From the NCBI GenBank assembly GCA_947382625.1, contig CANDAG010000030.1, positions 1 through 47,110 on the forward strand: a DNA stretch of 47,110 nt. The letters are read 5' to 3'. Of this stretch, positions 1 to 9,503 are shown one piece after another. A program made the translations under genes and the position numbers. The notes under the pieces were generated by a model. That model did no database searches. It was not told where the DNA came from and worked only from the letters and a program-made list of their open reading frames with translations. Numbering within the stretch: the first letter of the stretch is position 1; each line of letters opens with the position of its first letter. This DNA is from an uncultured Lachnospiraceae bacterium (lineage in GTDB: Bacteria > Bacillota > Clostridia > Lachnospirales > Lachnospiraceae).

Positions 1-46
1 AGATAACCTGTTGTGACTGGAGTTCAGACGTGTGCTCTTCCGATCT
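1..46. other. Untrimmed Illumina TruSeq adapter at contig end
   Basis: Bases 13-46 match the Illumina TruSeq index-side (read 2) adapter and end in the familiar GCTCTTCCGATCT. Bases 1-4 (AGAT) match the end of the flow-cell part of that primer, so bases 5-12 would be the 8-base sample index. This is library sequence, not genome. Genomic DNA starts at about base 47, inside a coding region. It shows that position 1 is a true contig end and that reads were not fully trimmed before assembly. Confidence 0.96.
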
Positions 47-136
47 ACCGGAAGTCTGGTCTGCATTTCCGCCGCAGGCCACAAGAGCCAGTGTCATGCA
101 GGATGCCAACAATAAAGCCATTACTTTTTTCTTCAT
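47..136 (-). CDS. N-terminus of a lipoprotein, probably ABC-type sugar-binding protein (partial)
   Basis: Thirty codons are visible before the adapter junction. They begin MKKKVMALLLASCMTLALVA and continue C-G-G, a signal peptide with lipobox LVAC for lipid attachment. A strong ribosome site (GGGAGGAAAGAAC) precedes the ATG. Small lipoproteins with this leader directly after a YesMN/MglB-like sensor cluster are usually the solute-binding subunit of a sugar ABC importer, so that role is inferred from context only; no mature domain is visible. It has its own promoter, and the rest of the gene lies off the contig. Confidence 0.75.
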
Positions 137-170
137 GTTCTTTCCTCCCTGTTAAAATATGATATTGGAT

Positions 171-200
171 TATCGGTTTCGCCAATCTGTAGCACCGATA
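171..200 (-). promoter_or_regulatory. Inverted repeat in the leader of the partial lipoprotein gene
   Basis: The arms TATCGGT (171-177) and ACCGATA (194-200) are perfectly complementary across 16 bases. They start about where transcription should begin, downstream of the -10 box at 206-211. It could be an operator or a leader hairpin. Function is not shown by the sequence. Confidence 0.35.
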
Positions 201-205
201 AGCAT

Positions 206-234
206 ATTATACCGTCTCTATATGGCATTTTCTA
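206..234 (-). promoter_or_regulatory. Promoter of the partial lipoprotein gene
   Basis: On the minus strand a TAGAAA -35 box (229-234), a 17-base spacer and a perfect TATAAT -10 box (206-211) lie about 70 bases upstream of the start codon at 136. The rest of 137-282 is AT-rich and shows no other feature I can support. Confidence 0.65.
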
Positions 235-282
235 TAGGTTTTTTTTCTTTTGTTATTGATTTTTTTCATTCTTTTATAAGTT

Positions 283-1305
283 TTAACGATTTCTTATGAC
301 AATCTGCTGTGGACAGTAATAATATTTGCCCTCATCCAGCTCGATCTCCGGCGGGATTTCCTCTCCCACAGCCCGGCTCACAGCCATCGTAAAGATCGCC
401 CCCGCATACCGCTCCTTATCACAGGAGACGGTACCCAGCAGCTTTCCGTTCTCCACTGCCTCCAATCCCGGTGTGGTCCCGTCGATCCCTACCACGCTGA
501 TCCCGGAAATCCCTGCCCGTTCCATGGCATCAATGGCACCCAGGGCCATATCATCGTTATTACAGATGATCAGCTCGATCATTCCCGGATACTTTTCCAG
601 CCACTGCTCCATGAGGGCGGAAGCCTGACTCCGCTCCCAATTGGCAATGCCTCCCGTGATTTTTTCGATGGGGACGCCGCCATCTTTTAAGGTCTGAACA
701 GACCATTCTGTCCGGATCAGGGAATCCTGGTGACTGCTCTCTCCCTCCAGGAGTACATAGCTCACCACCCCGTCCCCATTCAGATCCAGACTCTCCGGAT
801 GCTCCTGATACTGTTTAACCACGATATTCCCCTGTAATACCGCCGATTCCTTCGCCACCGCTTCCACATAATAGAGCTGATCCCAGCGGTTCATGTCCTC
901 CTCCACCGGCTCTCTGTTAAAAAACACCACCGGGATCTGTGCCTCCATTGCCTTGTCGATCACTACGGAAGCGGCCGTCCTGTCCACCAGATTGATGCAC
1001 AGCACATCACACCCCAGGGAAATGAACCGGTCGACCTGATCGTTCTGGGTATTCTGGCTTCCCTTGGCATCCTGGATATCCAGATTGATCTTCATGGAGT
1101 TTTCCTGCTCATAGGTCTTGGCGCACTTCTCAAGCTCGCCCCGGATATTGTTGATAAAGGTATCGTCTCCCCGGTAAAGGCTTACACCGATACGGATCGA
1201 ACCCTTCTCAGTCTCCCTTTCTGTTCCTTTGCAGCCTGTAAGGAGAAGCATCATGGAAAGCCAGAGACTACTCAATAGGATACAGCATCTTTTCGTATTC
1301 TTCAT
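283..1305 (-). CDS. Galactose/glucose-binding lipoprotein, MglB-like
   Basis: 340 residues of a type-1 periplasmic sugar-binding protein. A signal peptide ends at the lipobox LLTGC (Cys25), so it is tethered outside the membrane. The loop DLNGDGVVS near residue 174 matches the calcium-binding loop of E. coli MglB, and the flanking text (VLLEGE, then the hinge and ICNNDDMALGAIDAM) follows the same family order. It binds galactose, glucose or a methyl-galactoside by homology. The gene overlaps the preceding one by 38 bases and ends the kinase operon. Here it may feed the sensor kinase rather than, or as well as, a transporter. Ribosome site GGGAGG supports this start. Confidence 0.85.
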   Translation of the reverse strand: MKNTKRCCILLSSLWLSMMLLLTGCKGTERETEKGSIRIGVSLYRGDDTFINNIRGELEKCAKTYEQENSMKINLDIQDAKGSQNTQNDQVDRFISLGCDVLCINLVDRTAASVVIDKAMEAQIPVVFFNREPVEEDMNRWDQLYYVEAVAKESAVLQGNIVVKQYQEHPESLDLNGDGVVSYVLLEGESSHQDSLIRTEWSVQTLKDGGVPIEKITGGIANWERSQASALMEQWLEKYPGMIELIICNNDDMALGAIDAMERAGISGISVVGIDGTTPGLEAVENGKLLGTVSCDKERYAGAIFTMAVSRAVGEEIPPEIELDEGKYYYCPQQIVIRNR

Positions 1306-2251
1306 TTCTCAAATCCTCCCGCCGTATATAATAGCTTTTCAGATATCCCATGTCATCTGCTGACCGGCTTTTTGAAAGGTCCACAGCTGCTTTTATACTC
1401 AAATACCCGGCGCTGAACTCATCGGTGACACATAGTCCCTGTATAATGCCCTTATCCAGGTAATTTAAAAGCGGGACTGCATTTCCCCGTCCATAAAGCC
1501 CGTCCACCCATGCTGCGGCCTCCTCATTTTCTGCCAGATACTGTGCCATCCTTGCAAGCAGTCCCGGATCTGCTGCTGCCAGAACCACTTTTCTGGACCA
1601 CCCTTCCGTCATTCCCAAAAGCCCCTGTCCCAGCCCGCCTTCCTCCGTAAATGTAAAAGGCAGAGGGCTGCATCCCGCATCTCTCAGGGCATCACACAGT
1701 CCCCTGAAAAAGAGTCCTCCTGCCCCATCAGACCCCGATGCGTCCGTCACATAAATCTTAACCTCTGTGGAATGCTCCCTAAGGATCTCCTCCCCCAGCT
1801 CATGTCCCATCTCGTAATAGTCAAAGGTAAAAACTGCCGCTTTATCTGCCCCGTTTACGGCCTCCCGTCCTGTATTGATGCATATGACCGGAACCGAAAG
1901 CAGATTTTCCTGATACATTCCTGCAAGCATCCCTTCCTCCACAGGAGCCACGATCAAGGCCCTGCTTCCGTCCTCCTGTTCCCGAAGCATCAGCTCCTTC
2001 TGCTGCACCGTATTCCCTTTTTCATAAAGCGTGATAAAGCTTACGTCCGCGTTGAACTCCATGGCGGCCTGTTCCATCCCCTTCCGGAAGCTTACATAGT
2101 TTTCATCGGAGGTATCCTCTATGATCACAGAGACCGGATAGATTTCCGCCTCTTCCTCTTTAATGATCAGATCCGTGGAGGAGAGCAAAAACAGCATTAC
2201 CAACACCAACCCATAAAATATCCAGAAAAAATTAATTTTTCGCATTCTCAT
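1268..2251 (-). CDS. Membrane-anchored type-1 binding protein, likely co-sensor for the kinase
   Basis: 327 residues. A single N-terminal hydrophobic helix (about residues 7-25) has no lipobox cysteine, so the protein is probably anchored by an uncleaved helix. The rest (from PVSVIIEDTSDENYVSF) has the fold pattern of periplasmic sugar-binding proteins of the LacI/RbsB type, but is diverged. It starts inside the end of the histidine kinase gene (20-base overlap) and overlaps the MglB-like gene, which implies translational coupling. A binding protein between a YesM-type kinase and MglB suggests sugar sensing; direct contact with the kinase is inferred. The start could also be the ATG two codons later. 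Confidence 0.7.
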   Translation of the reverse strand: MRMRKINFFWIFYGLVLVMLFLLSSTDLIIKEEEAEIYPVSVIIEDTSDENYVSFRKGMEQAAMEFNADVSFITLYEKGNTVQQKELMLREQEDGSRALIVAPVEEGMLAGMYQENLLSVPVICINTGREAVNGADKAAVFTFDYYEMGHELGEEILREHSTEVKIYVTDASGSDGAGGLFFRGLCDALRDAGCSPLPFTFTEEGGLGQGLLGMTEGWSRKVVLAAADPGLLARMAQYLAENEEAAAWVDGLYGRGNAVPLLNYLDKGIIQGLCVTDEFSAGYLSIKAAVDLSKSRSADDMGYLKSYYIRREDLRNEEYEKMLYPIE

Positions 2252-4034
2252 TCTCCATCAGCTCCTGATACAAAACCGCCGGCAGCCGTATCTTCACAGT
2301 GGTTCCCACATCCGGTTCAGAAATGATGGTAAGTCCGTAGTCCTCTCCGAAATACAGCCGGATCCTTTCATTGACATTTTTCACTCCAATGCCTGACCCC
2401 TTCCCCGAAGTAGATTTCGTTTCTCCGGTAAGAAGCCCTGCTGCCTGCTCCGACGTCATGCCAAAGCCGTTGTCCTCTATGGAAAAGCACAGATCATCCC
2501 CCTCTGTTTCTGCCTTCACCAGGATTTCCCCGTCTCCGTCCATAAACTCCATACCATGATAGATGGCATTCTCTACCAGGGGCTGCAGCATCAGCTTTAA
2601 GGAGGCAAGAGGAAAGACTTCTTCTCCGGCTTCTATCCGGTAAGTAAACTTGTTCTTGAACCGTTTTTCCTGGATCGTAAGGTAATTGCGTACATGCTCC
2701 AATTCGTCCCGCACCGTTATGATGCTCTTTCCCTTGCTCAGGCTGATACGGAAAAACCGTGCAAGAGCAGTCACCACCTTTACCGCCTCCTGCTTCTGCT
2801 CGTTCTCTATCATCCACACGATAATATCAAGCGTATTGTATAAAAAGTGAGGGTTGATCTGAGACTGCAGGGTATCAAACTCGCTTTTTCTTTTGGATTC
2901 ATGCTCCGCCACAATATCCTTCATCAGCATCTGGATACGTCTGGCCATATCTCCCAGAGAGCGGCCCAGGTGCTGGATCTCATAAGATCCTCCCACATAG
3001 ATCTGGGTATCCAGCTCCCCTTCCTCTAAGGCATTCACTGATTTTTCGAGCTCCTGGATGGGCGCAGTGATCTTTGAGGAAATGTAGGCGTTGATCACTG
3101 CCAGCAAAAACACGAAAAAAGCCGCCACGAACACCATAAAAAGCCTGGTTTTCACCTCATTTAATGTAAAGCCCTGCTCTGGTACCACCCCGATGATCTT
3201 CCAGCCGGTATAGCCTACCGTCTTGACAATGATATCCCTTTCCTTTCCCTGCCAGCTCTCCCTGTGATTACCGTCCCGGTAGGTACTGGCGGCGGCAATA
3301 TTTTCCTCCTCCAGCCCGGCATCGATGAGCTGCATTTTGGGATGGTAGATCAACTCGCCATCGCTGCTGATCAGGTACAGATAGCCCTGATCTCCCAGAA
3401 GAATATTATCCAGCATATACTGCAGGCTGGAATAGGTCATATCGATCAATAACACCCCCTGGGCCGTGGAGGTACCTTCCGTAATTTCCACCGCCCTGGA
3501 AAGGGTAATGACCCAGCGGTACTGATTTTCGCTGTTGTCGAAGATATACTGCACATGAGGCATGGAAAACTGAAGGTTTTCCGGATGCGCCAGAGTATCC
3601 TTAAACCATTCCTCCCCGGTCACATCCATATCTGTCTTCAGCCGGGCCGCCGGCACAGCCGAAAGCAGCTCCCCGTCCTTGGAGAGCAGTGCGATATTGG
3701 AAACGTAATCCTTATTATTATCATAAAGCAGGGTGATCTCGTCGCTTACCGTCTCCCCCTCCGTCAGCAGGTTCACATTTTTGATCACCCCGTAATATAA
3801 GGAATCAGACAGCTTCATAATGGTGCGCAGATAGGTGTCCATGGACAGATTCACCTGGCCGATCACGGTCTGGTTTTCTTTTTGGATGGTGGCTGACACC
3901 TGCCCCATCAGCCGTCCGTATATCGATACTCCTATGAGCAGGAACATCACCAGCGCACTCACTGTAAAGTAGATGAAGATCGTATTGCGGATACTCACCC
4001 GCTGAAAAAAATCAGATTTTTTGGGTTCTGCCAT
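2232..4034 (-). CDS. YesM-type sensor histidine kinase (dCache-HAMP-HisKA-HATPase)
   Basis: 600 residues from this start. Helix 1 spans about 18-40, followed by an external Cache-like sensor domain of about 255 residues, helix 2 at about 298-319, HAMP, then the phosphoacceptor His396 in INPHFLYNTLD, an N-box (LVENAIYHG) and DNGFGM in the ATPase domain. This is the LytS/YesM histidine kinase class that phosphorylates YesN-type regulators. The ATG at 4034 is preceded by AGGAGG at the ideal distance. A longer reading from 4148 would translate through a hairpin repeat and overlap the regulator gene, so I reject it. It is second in the operon, 61 bases after the regulator. Confidence 0.9.
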   Translation of the reverse strand: MAEPKKSDFFQRVSIRNTIFIYFTVSALVMFLLIGVSIYGRLMGQVSATIQKENQTVIGQVNLSMDTYLRTIMKLSDSLYYGVIKNVNLLTEGETVSDEITLLYDNNKDYVSNIALLSKDGELLSAVPAARLKTDMDVTGEEWFKDTLAHPENLQFSMPHVQYIFDNSENQYRWVITLSRAVEITEGTSTAQGVLLIDMTYSSLQYMLDNILLGDQGYLYLISSDGELIYHPKMQLIDAGLEEENIAAASTYRDGNHRESWQGKERDIIVKTVGYTGWKIIGVVPEQGFTLNEVKTRLFMVFVAAFFVFLLAVINAYISSKITAPIQELEKSVNALEEGELDTQIYVGGSYEIQHLGRSLGDMARRIQMLMKDIVAEHESKRKSEFDTLQSQINPHFLYNTLDIIVWMIENEQKQEAVKVVTALARFFRISLSKGKSIITVRDELEHVRNYLTIQEKRFKNKFTYRIEAGEEVFPLASLKLMLQPLVENAIYHGMEFMDGDGEILVKAETEGDDLCFSIEDNGFGMTSEQAAGLLTGETKSTSGKGSGIGVKNVNERIRLYFGEDYGLTIISEPDVGTTVKIRLPAVLYQELMENENAKN

Positions 4035-4049
4035 GTATTCCTCCTGCGG

Positions 4050-4096
4050 CCGTTGTTTGACATAAGGATGGCTGGCGGAGCCTGTCATCCGTTGTT
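4050..4096 (-). repeat. Hairpin repeat A (minus orientation) with truncated second copy
   Basis: One full copy of the dispersed ~38-base repeat lies at 4058-4096 on the minus strand, with the start of a second copy (AAACAACGG) at 4050-4057. Its arms GGATG/CATCC and GGC/GCC form an imperfect hairpin. It begins on the last base of the response-regulator stop codon and fills most of the space before the kinase ribosome site. Over this stretch it is almost identical to copy B1. Confidence 0.85.
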
Positions 4097-5712
4097 TATA
4101 GTCCCCGGAATCTGGTGGGGGATACTCCGAATTTCTTTTTGAAAACATAGCTGAAATAGTTCTGCTCCAGATATCCCACCTTCTGTGCGATCACATAAGT
4201 CTTGTCGTTTGTCTCATTCAAAAGCTCCACCGCCCTGTTTAGTCTCACATCTGTCAGATACGCCACACAGGTCTTGCCGGTTTCCTTTCGGAACATGGTA
4301 GAAAAATATGCCGGACTCATATGGAGCTTGCGGCAGATCATATCCACAGAAAGCTCCGGCTCCTGATAATGCTCCTGGATATACTGCTTTGCCTCCTCGA
4401 TCACCTGCCGTGCAGTATTATCCCGGCGGTGGTTGACAGCCTCATTCATCCGGCCTGCCGCCTGCGCCAGCCATCCGGCAAATTCCTCCTGCTCCTTACT
4501 GCTGCCCAAAAGCTTCATCAATCCCCCGTCCGTATCGAAAACCTGCCGCAGATCCATATCATACTGCTGCATCAGCCGGGTAATGCAATTGACAATAGAA
4601 AGCATATAAACCTGATACTGGCTGGCATGGACTCTGGTATCATCCATCCTTCCGGCCAGCATCCTGACCTCCGCTTCAACAGTTTCGGGCGTCCCGAATT
4701 TGATCTGTGCCTCCAGCTGCGCCTCATCCTTCTGGCTGAGCTGGAGTTTTCCGCGGCTTACAGGCTCCATATCGCCAATATAAATGGTTCCGCCCGTCCC
4801 CACGATCGCCTTATAGCCCAGTGCATCCACCGCCGACTGGTAGGAGTCACTGATCAGCTCCGGGCTCTGGCTGCTGTGCCCCACTCCGATGGTTATGGTT
4901 ACCCCCAAAATCCTTCGGGTTTCCTTACAGATATCCGCAAGAAGGTCAATGAATCCTGTCTGGGTATTCTCCCGGTCGATGGCGGCAATAATGGCAATAC
5001 CACCGGAGGAGTCAAAGCTGATAAACCGGAAATATTCTCTGAGCTGATCCTCCACCAGTCCCCGGACCGACAAGGGGATCAGATTTTTTTGCTCCTGCAG
5101 GGACATGGAGGGCTGCTCCTGTCCCCGGTCCTCTTTTTCCACATTGACCACCGCCGCTATCAGCTTACGGGCATTTAAAATATCCACCCCATATTCCTCC
5201 AGCTGGGGACGCACCTCCTCCTCCGGCACATTTCCCTGCACCAGCTTATTGAGAAAAAGCTCCCGAAGCATGGGCAGACTGCTGTGATACCGCTTCCTGA
5301 GCAGGCTCACATCCCTGCGCTGGGCGATCTCCTCATCCAGGCTTTCCCGTATCCGGCTCAATATCCCCGTCAGCTCCTCCACATTCACAGGCTTAAGGAT
5401 ATACTCGGTAACCCCAAGCTTGATGGCCTGCTGGGCATACTCAAAATCATCGTAGCCTGAGAAGATCAGAACCCTTGTGGACGGGTATTTCTGCCGGATC
5501 CTGCCCGTAAGCGTAAGCCCGTCCATATAGGGCATGCGGATATCGGTCATCACCACATCCGGCTTTAGCTGTTCGATCTTTTCGAGGGCATCCTCCCCGT
5601 TTTCGGCGTCCCCCGCCACCTGGAAGCCCAATCGCTCCCAGTCGATCTGGCGGATGATCCCCTTGCGCACCTCTTCTTCGTCATCTGCCAGAAGAATTTT
5701 ATACAGGCTCAT
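4096..5712 (-). CDS. YesN-type response regulator (receiver plus AraC DNA-binding domain)
   Basis: 538 residues. The N-terminal receiver has the acidic pair at residues 10-12, phospho-acceptor Asp57 in VVMTDIRMP and the conserved Lys in ILKPVN. A long central region follows, and the last ~100 residues form an AraC-type double helix-turn-helix. By family this is the DNA-binding partner of the adjacent YesM-type kinase and activates sugar uptake genes. It is the first gene of the operon, with ribosome site AAGGGA before the ATG. The stop codon abuts hairpin repeat A. Confidence 0.92.
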   Translation of the reverse strand: MSLYKILLADDEEEVRKGIIRQIDWERLGFQVAGDAENGEDALEKIEQLKPDVVMTDIRMPYMDGLTLTGRIRQKYPSTRVLIFSGYDDFEYAQQAIKLGVTEYILKPVNVEELTGILSRIRESLDEEIAQRRDVSLLRKRYHSSLPMLRELFLNKLVQGNVPEEEVRPQLEEYGVDILNARKLIAAVVNVEKEDRGQEQPSMSLQEQKNLIPLSVRGLVEDQLREYFRFISFDSSGGIAIIAAIDRENTQTGFIDLLADICKETRRILGVTITIGVGHSSQSPELISDSYQSAVDALGYKAIVGTGGTIYIGDMEPVSRGKLQLSQKDEAQLEAQIKFGTPETVEAEVRMLAGRMDDTRVHASQYQVYMLSIVNCITRLMQQYDMDLRQVFDTDGGLMKLLGSSKEQEEFAGWLAQAAGRMNEAVNHRRDNTARQVIEEAKQYIQEHYQEPELSVDMICRKLHMSPAYFSTMFRKETGKTCVAYLTDVRLNRAVELLNETNDKTYVIAQKVGYLEQNYFSYVFKKKFGVSPTRFRGL

Positions 5713-5784
5713 GGCACTATTCCCTTCTTAAATCAATAAATTGGGGAAGCTTATGCTGCTCCCTTTCTGTGCTTCGTTTGTATT

Positions 5785-6786
5785 TCATTCTCCGCTCTTT
5801 AGTGAGATCTCATCGATCCTTCTAAGCTCTTCCCGGGTAAACTCTACGCTTCCAAGTACCTTCAGGTTATCCAGGATCTGCCAGGGCTTGGAGGCTCCTA
5901 TAAGAACGCTTGTCACCACCCCGTCCTTAAGGATCCATTTCAGAGCCATCTGGGCCAGGCTCTCTCCCCGTCCCGCCGCGATCTCATTCAACGCCCGGAT
6001 CTGAGCGAGCTTTTCGCTGCTGATCTGGTTTTCCTTCAGGAATCGCCCGTCTGTTTTTACCCGGCTGTCCTCAGGGATCCCGTTCAGATAACGGTCTGTC
6101 AAAAGACCCTGGGCTAAGGGACTAAAGGCAATGATCCCTTTTTTCTTTAAAGCCGCCATATCCTTCAGACCATTATTCTCAATGGTACGGTCAAAAATAC
6201 TATAGCGGTTCTGATTGATCACAAAAGGACATTTTAAATCCTCCAGGATTTCGCAGGCTTTTTCAAGTGCAGGTCCATCATAATTGGACAGCCCTGCGTA
6301 AAGGGCCTTCCCGCTCTTTACTGCCTGATCCAGCGCGCCCATGGTCTCCTCGAGAGGCGTCTCCGGATCCATCCTGTGATGATAAAAAATATCCACATAG
6401 TCAAGGGAAAGTCTCCTTAAGCTCTGGTCAAGGCTTGCCAGCAAGTATTTTCTGCTTCCCCAGTTTCCGTAAGGGCCGTCCCACATCTCATAACCGGCCT
6501 TTGTGCTGATGAGCAGCTCATCCCGATAGCCGGAGAACTCTTCCTTCAGGATCCGCCCAAAATTGGTCTCTGCGCTGCCGGGCTCCGGTCCGTAATTATT
6601 TGCCAGGTCAAAATGGGTGATCCCATGATCAAAGGCAGTAAAGCACAGCTGCTTCATATTATCATAGACCGCCGTGTCCCCAAAATTATGCCACAGCCCC
6701 AGGGATATTTCCGGGAGCTTAAGCCCACTGTCACCGCAACGATGATATTTCATAATTCCGTATCTGTTTCCATCTGCACAATACAT
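5785..6786 (-). CDS. Aldo/keto reductase, YghZ/Gpr-like
   Basis: 333 residues of the aldo-keto reductase superfamily. The catalytic tetrad is visible: Asp60 and Tyr65 (FDLANNYGP), Lys96 (STKAG) and His137 (YHHRMD). GNWGSRKYLLASLDQSL and the ASKPWQI region near the C-terminus match the YghZ (L-glyceraldehyde 3-phosphate reductase) branch, which uses NADPH. It is cytosolic. It lies 33 bases after an AraC regulator on the same strand, so the two are probably co-transcribed and the regulator may control it. The true substrate cannot be told from sequence. Confidence 0.88.
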   Translation of the reverse strand: MYCADGNRYGIMKYHRCGDSGLKLPEISLGLWHNFGDTAVYDNMKQLCFTAFDHGITHFDLANNYGPEPGSAETNFGRILKEEFSGYRDELLISTKAGYEMWDGPYGNWGSRKYLLASLDQSLRRLSLDYVDIFYHHRMDPETPLEETMGALDQAVKSGKALYAGLSNYDGPALEKACEILEDLKCPFVINQNRYSIFDRTIENNGLKDMAALKKKGIIAFSPLAQGLLTDRYLNGIPEDSRVKTDGRFLKENQISSEKLAQIRALNEIAAGRGESLAQMALKWILKDGVVTSVLIGASKPWQILDNLKVLGSVEFTREELRRIDEISLKSGE

Positions 6787-6819
6787 AATTTTACCTCTTT
6801 TCTCTTGATGATTATTGTT

Positions 6820-7635
6820 TTACAGGCTCTCTTTCCCCGCCTTCCCGATGGCCCTTCGGGCATACTCTCCCGGTGTACACCCACAGCAGGCCTTGAAATA
6901 TCTGGTAAAATGAGCCTGATTACGGAAACCGCAAAGCTGCGCAGTCTCCTTTACCTGCAGAGCCTCATTGCTCAACAGATTTTTTGCCTTTTCCAGCCGG
7001 GCATGGAGCAGGTCATTTTTGGGGGACGAGGAAAAGAATTTCCGATAATAAGTATAAAACTGGCTCTTTTCCAGATTCACCCGCCGACAGAGGCTCTCAA
7101 TCTCCCAATTCTTGTGGCAGTCTGTAAGCATTTCCAGACGAAGCTTTTGGAAGGCCGGATAAAAGCTCCCCCCTTCCTCCTCCTGTCTTTCGGTCCTCTG
7201 CATGCTCCGGGCAATCTCAAGGAACATCAGATTGATCAGAGCATCGATAGACTCCTCCCGAAAAGGCAGACGGGAGAAATATTCCTTCTGAAGCCGTGAA
7301 ATATAGGAATCGATCATGACCGGCTCCTCCGGATAAAAAACCTGGTTTTCCGGCAGTCCGAAGAATCCATCCAAAGCTCTGCCATCACCGGGGTTTTCCA
7401 AGCTGAAATGGATATAACTGTTGCAGAATCTGCGCACCGCCTGATAATTCTGAGCATTTCCCGGCGTATAAAGAATACAGGCATTTTCTCTGGTGATCAC
7501 CAGCTGCTTTTCCAGATAAACCTTCATAGGCGTCTTCAGCAAAAGAAACAGATGATCTCCGCTCCCTGCCGGACGATAAATCGTATCATAATCTTGATTG
7601 GAACGGTTGTATTCACAAAAGTTCAAACGGTACAT
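6820..7635 (-). CDS. AraC-family transcriptional regulator with cupin sensor
   Basis: 271 residues. The N-terminal half has the beta-rich, cupin-like pattern of AraC sensor domains (ACILYTPGN, then SYIHFSL), and the last ~100 residues carry two helix-turn-helix motifs ending in QAHFTRYFKACCGCTPGEY. It is divergent from the arabinofuranosidase gene and followed by the aldo-keto reductase, so arabinose or an arabinan sugar is a reasonable ligand, by inference. A GGAGA ribosome site precedes the ATG. Confidence 0.88.
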   Translation of the reverse strand: MYRLNFCEYNRSNQDYDTIYRPAGSGDHLFLLLKTPMKVYLEKQLVITRENACILYTPGNAQNYQAVRRFCNSYIHFSLENPGDGRALDGFFGLPENQVFYPEEPVMIDSYISRLQKEYFSRLPFREESIDALINLMFLEIARSMQRTERQEEEGGSFYPAFQKLRLEMLTDCHKNWEIESLCRRVNLEKSQFYTYYRKFFSSSPKNDLLHARLEKAKNLLSNEALQVKETAQLCGFRNQAHFTRYFKACCGCTPGEYARRAIGKAGKESL

Positions 7636-7695
7636 AAACAGGTCTCCGAAAATCTCTTTAAATATCGGGTAAAAGCAACATGCTATCTATTATCT

Positions 7696-7724
7696 ACCAT
7701 ACAAATAATCGGAAGAAAAGTCAA
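7696..7724 (-). promoter_or_regulatory. Promoter of the AraC regulator gene
   Basis: Minus-strand TTGACT (7719-7724), 17-base spacer and TATGGT (7696-7701), about 60 bases before the AraC start codon. Confidence 0.55.
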
Positions 7725-7744
7725 TCACATCGGAGAAAAAGAGA

Positions 7745-7772
7745 TAGATAAAATCTTCCTGTATCTTATAAT
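7745..7772 (+). promoter_or_regulatory. Possible promoter of the arabinofuranosidase gene
   Basis: A perfect TATAAT (7767-7772) has only a weak -35 candidate, TAGATA (7745-7750), with a 16-base spacer. A poor -35 box would fit an activator-dependent promoter served by the divergent AraC protein. The leader of about 80 bases contains no other recognised element. Confidence 0.4.
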
Positions 7773-7850
7773 ATAAAGCAGACATTAACAGCAGACTGCA
7801 TGTTCGGCGCACAGGCTTTTGCAAAAAGAGCGCCACATTGACAGTAGTAA

Positions 7851-9359
<1,509 letters not shown>

Positions 9360-9371
9360 TACTCTTATACA

Positions 9372-9408
9372 GACAACGGACAGCACGCTTCGCAAGCTGT
9401 CTGTTGTC
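9372..9408 (+). repeat. Hairpin repeat C
   Basis: A 37-base near-perfect palindrome, outer arms GACAAC/GTTGTC and inner arms GACAGC/GCTGTC with a CGCTTCG-type centre. It shares ACAACGGACAGCAC with copy D1 and starts 12 bases after the abfA stop codon. It ends in GTTGTC instead of the usual TTATGT tail. Confidence 0.75.
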
Positions 9409-9453
9409 AGGAAACGCCGTTGCACAGTGAAAAGTACAACGGCGTTTCCTTTT
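9409..9453 (+). terminator. Rho-independent terminator after abfA
   Basis: Perfect 14-base arms AGGAAACGCCGTTG (409-422 of the kilobase) and its complement at 9437-9450 enclose a 14-base loop, followed by a short T tract. It directly follows repeat C. Confidence 0.8.
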
Positions 9454-9503
9454 ACTGACGGGCCCCTTCCAGGGCATAACGGCAATTGCCTCAATGCAGA
9501 TCA

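Noticed and set aside
4321-5178. 285-codon plus-strand ORF opposite the response regulator
   Set aside because: Shadow of the YesN-type gene; no start signals.
7790-7840. A further diverged hairpin repeat upstream of abfA
   Set aside because: Only a loose resemblance (CTGCATGTTCGGCGCACAGG); the flanking AACAAC and TTATGT parts are missing.
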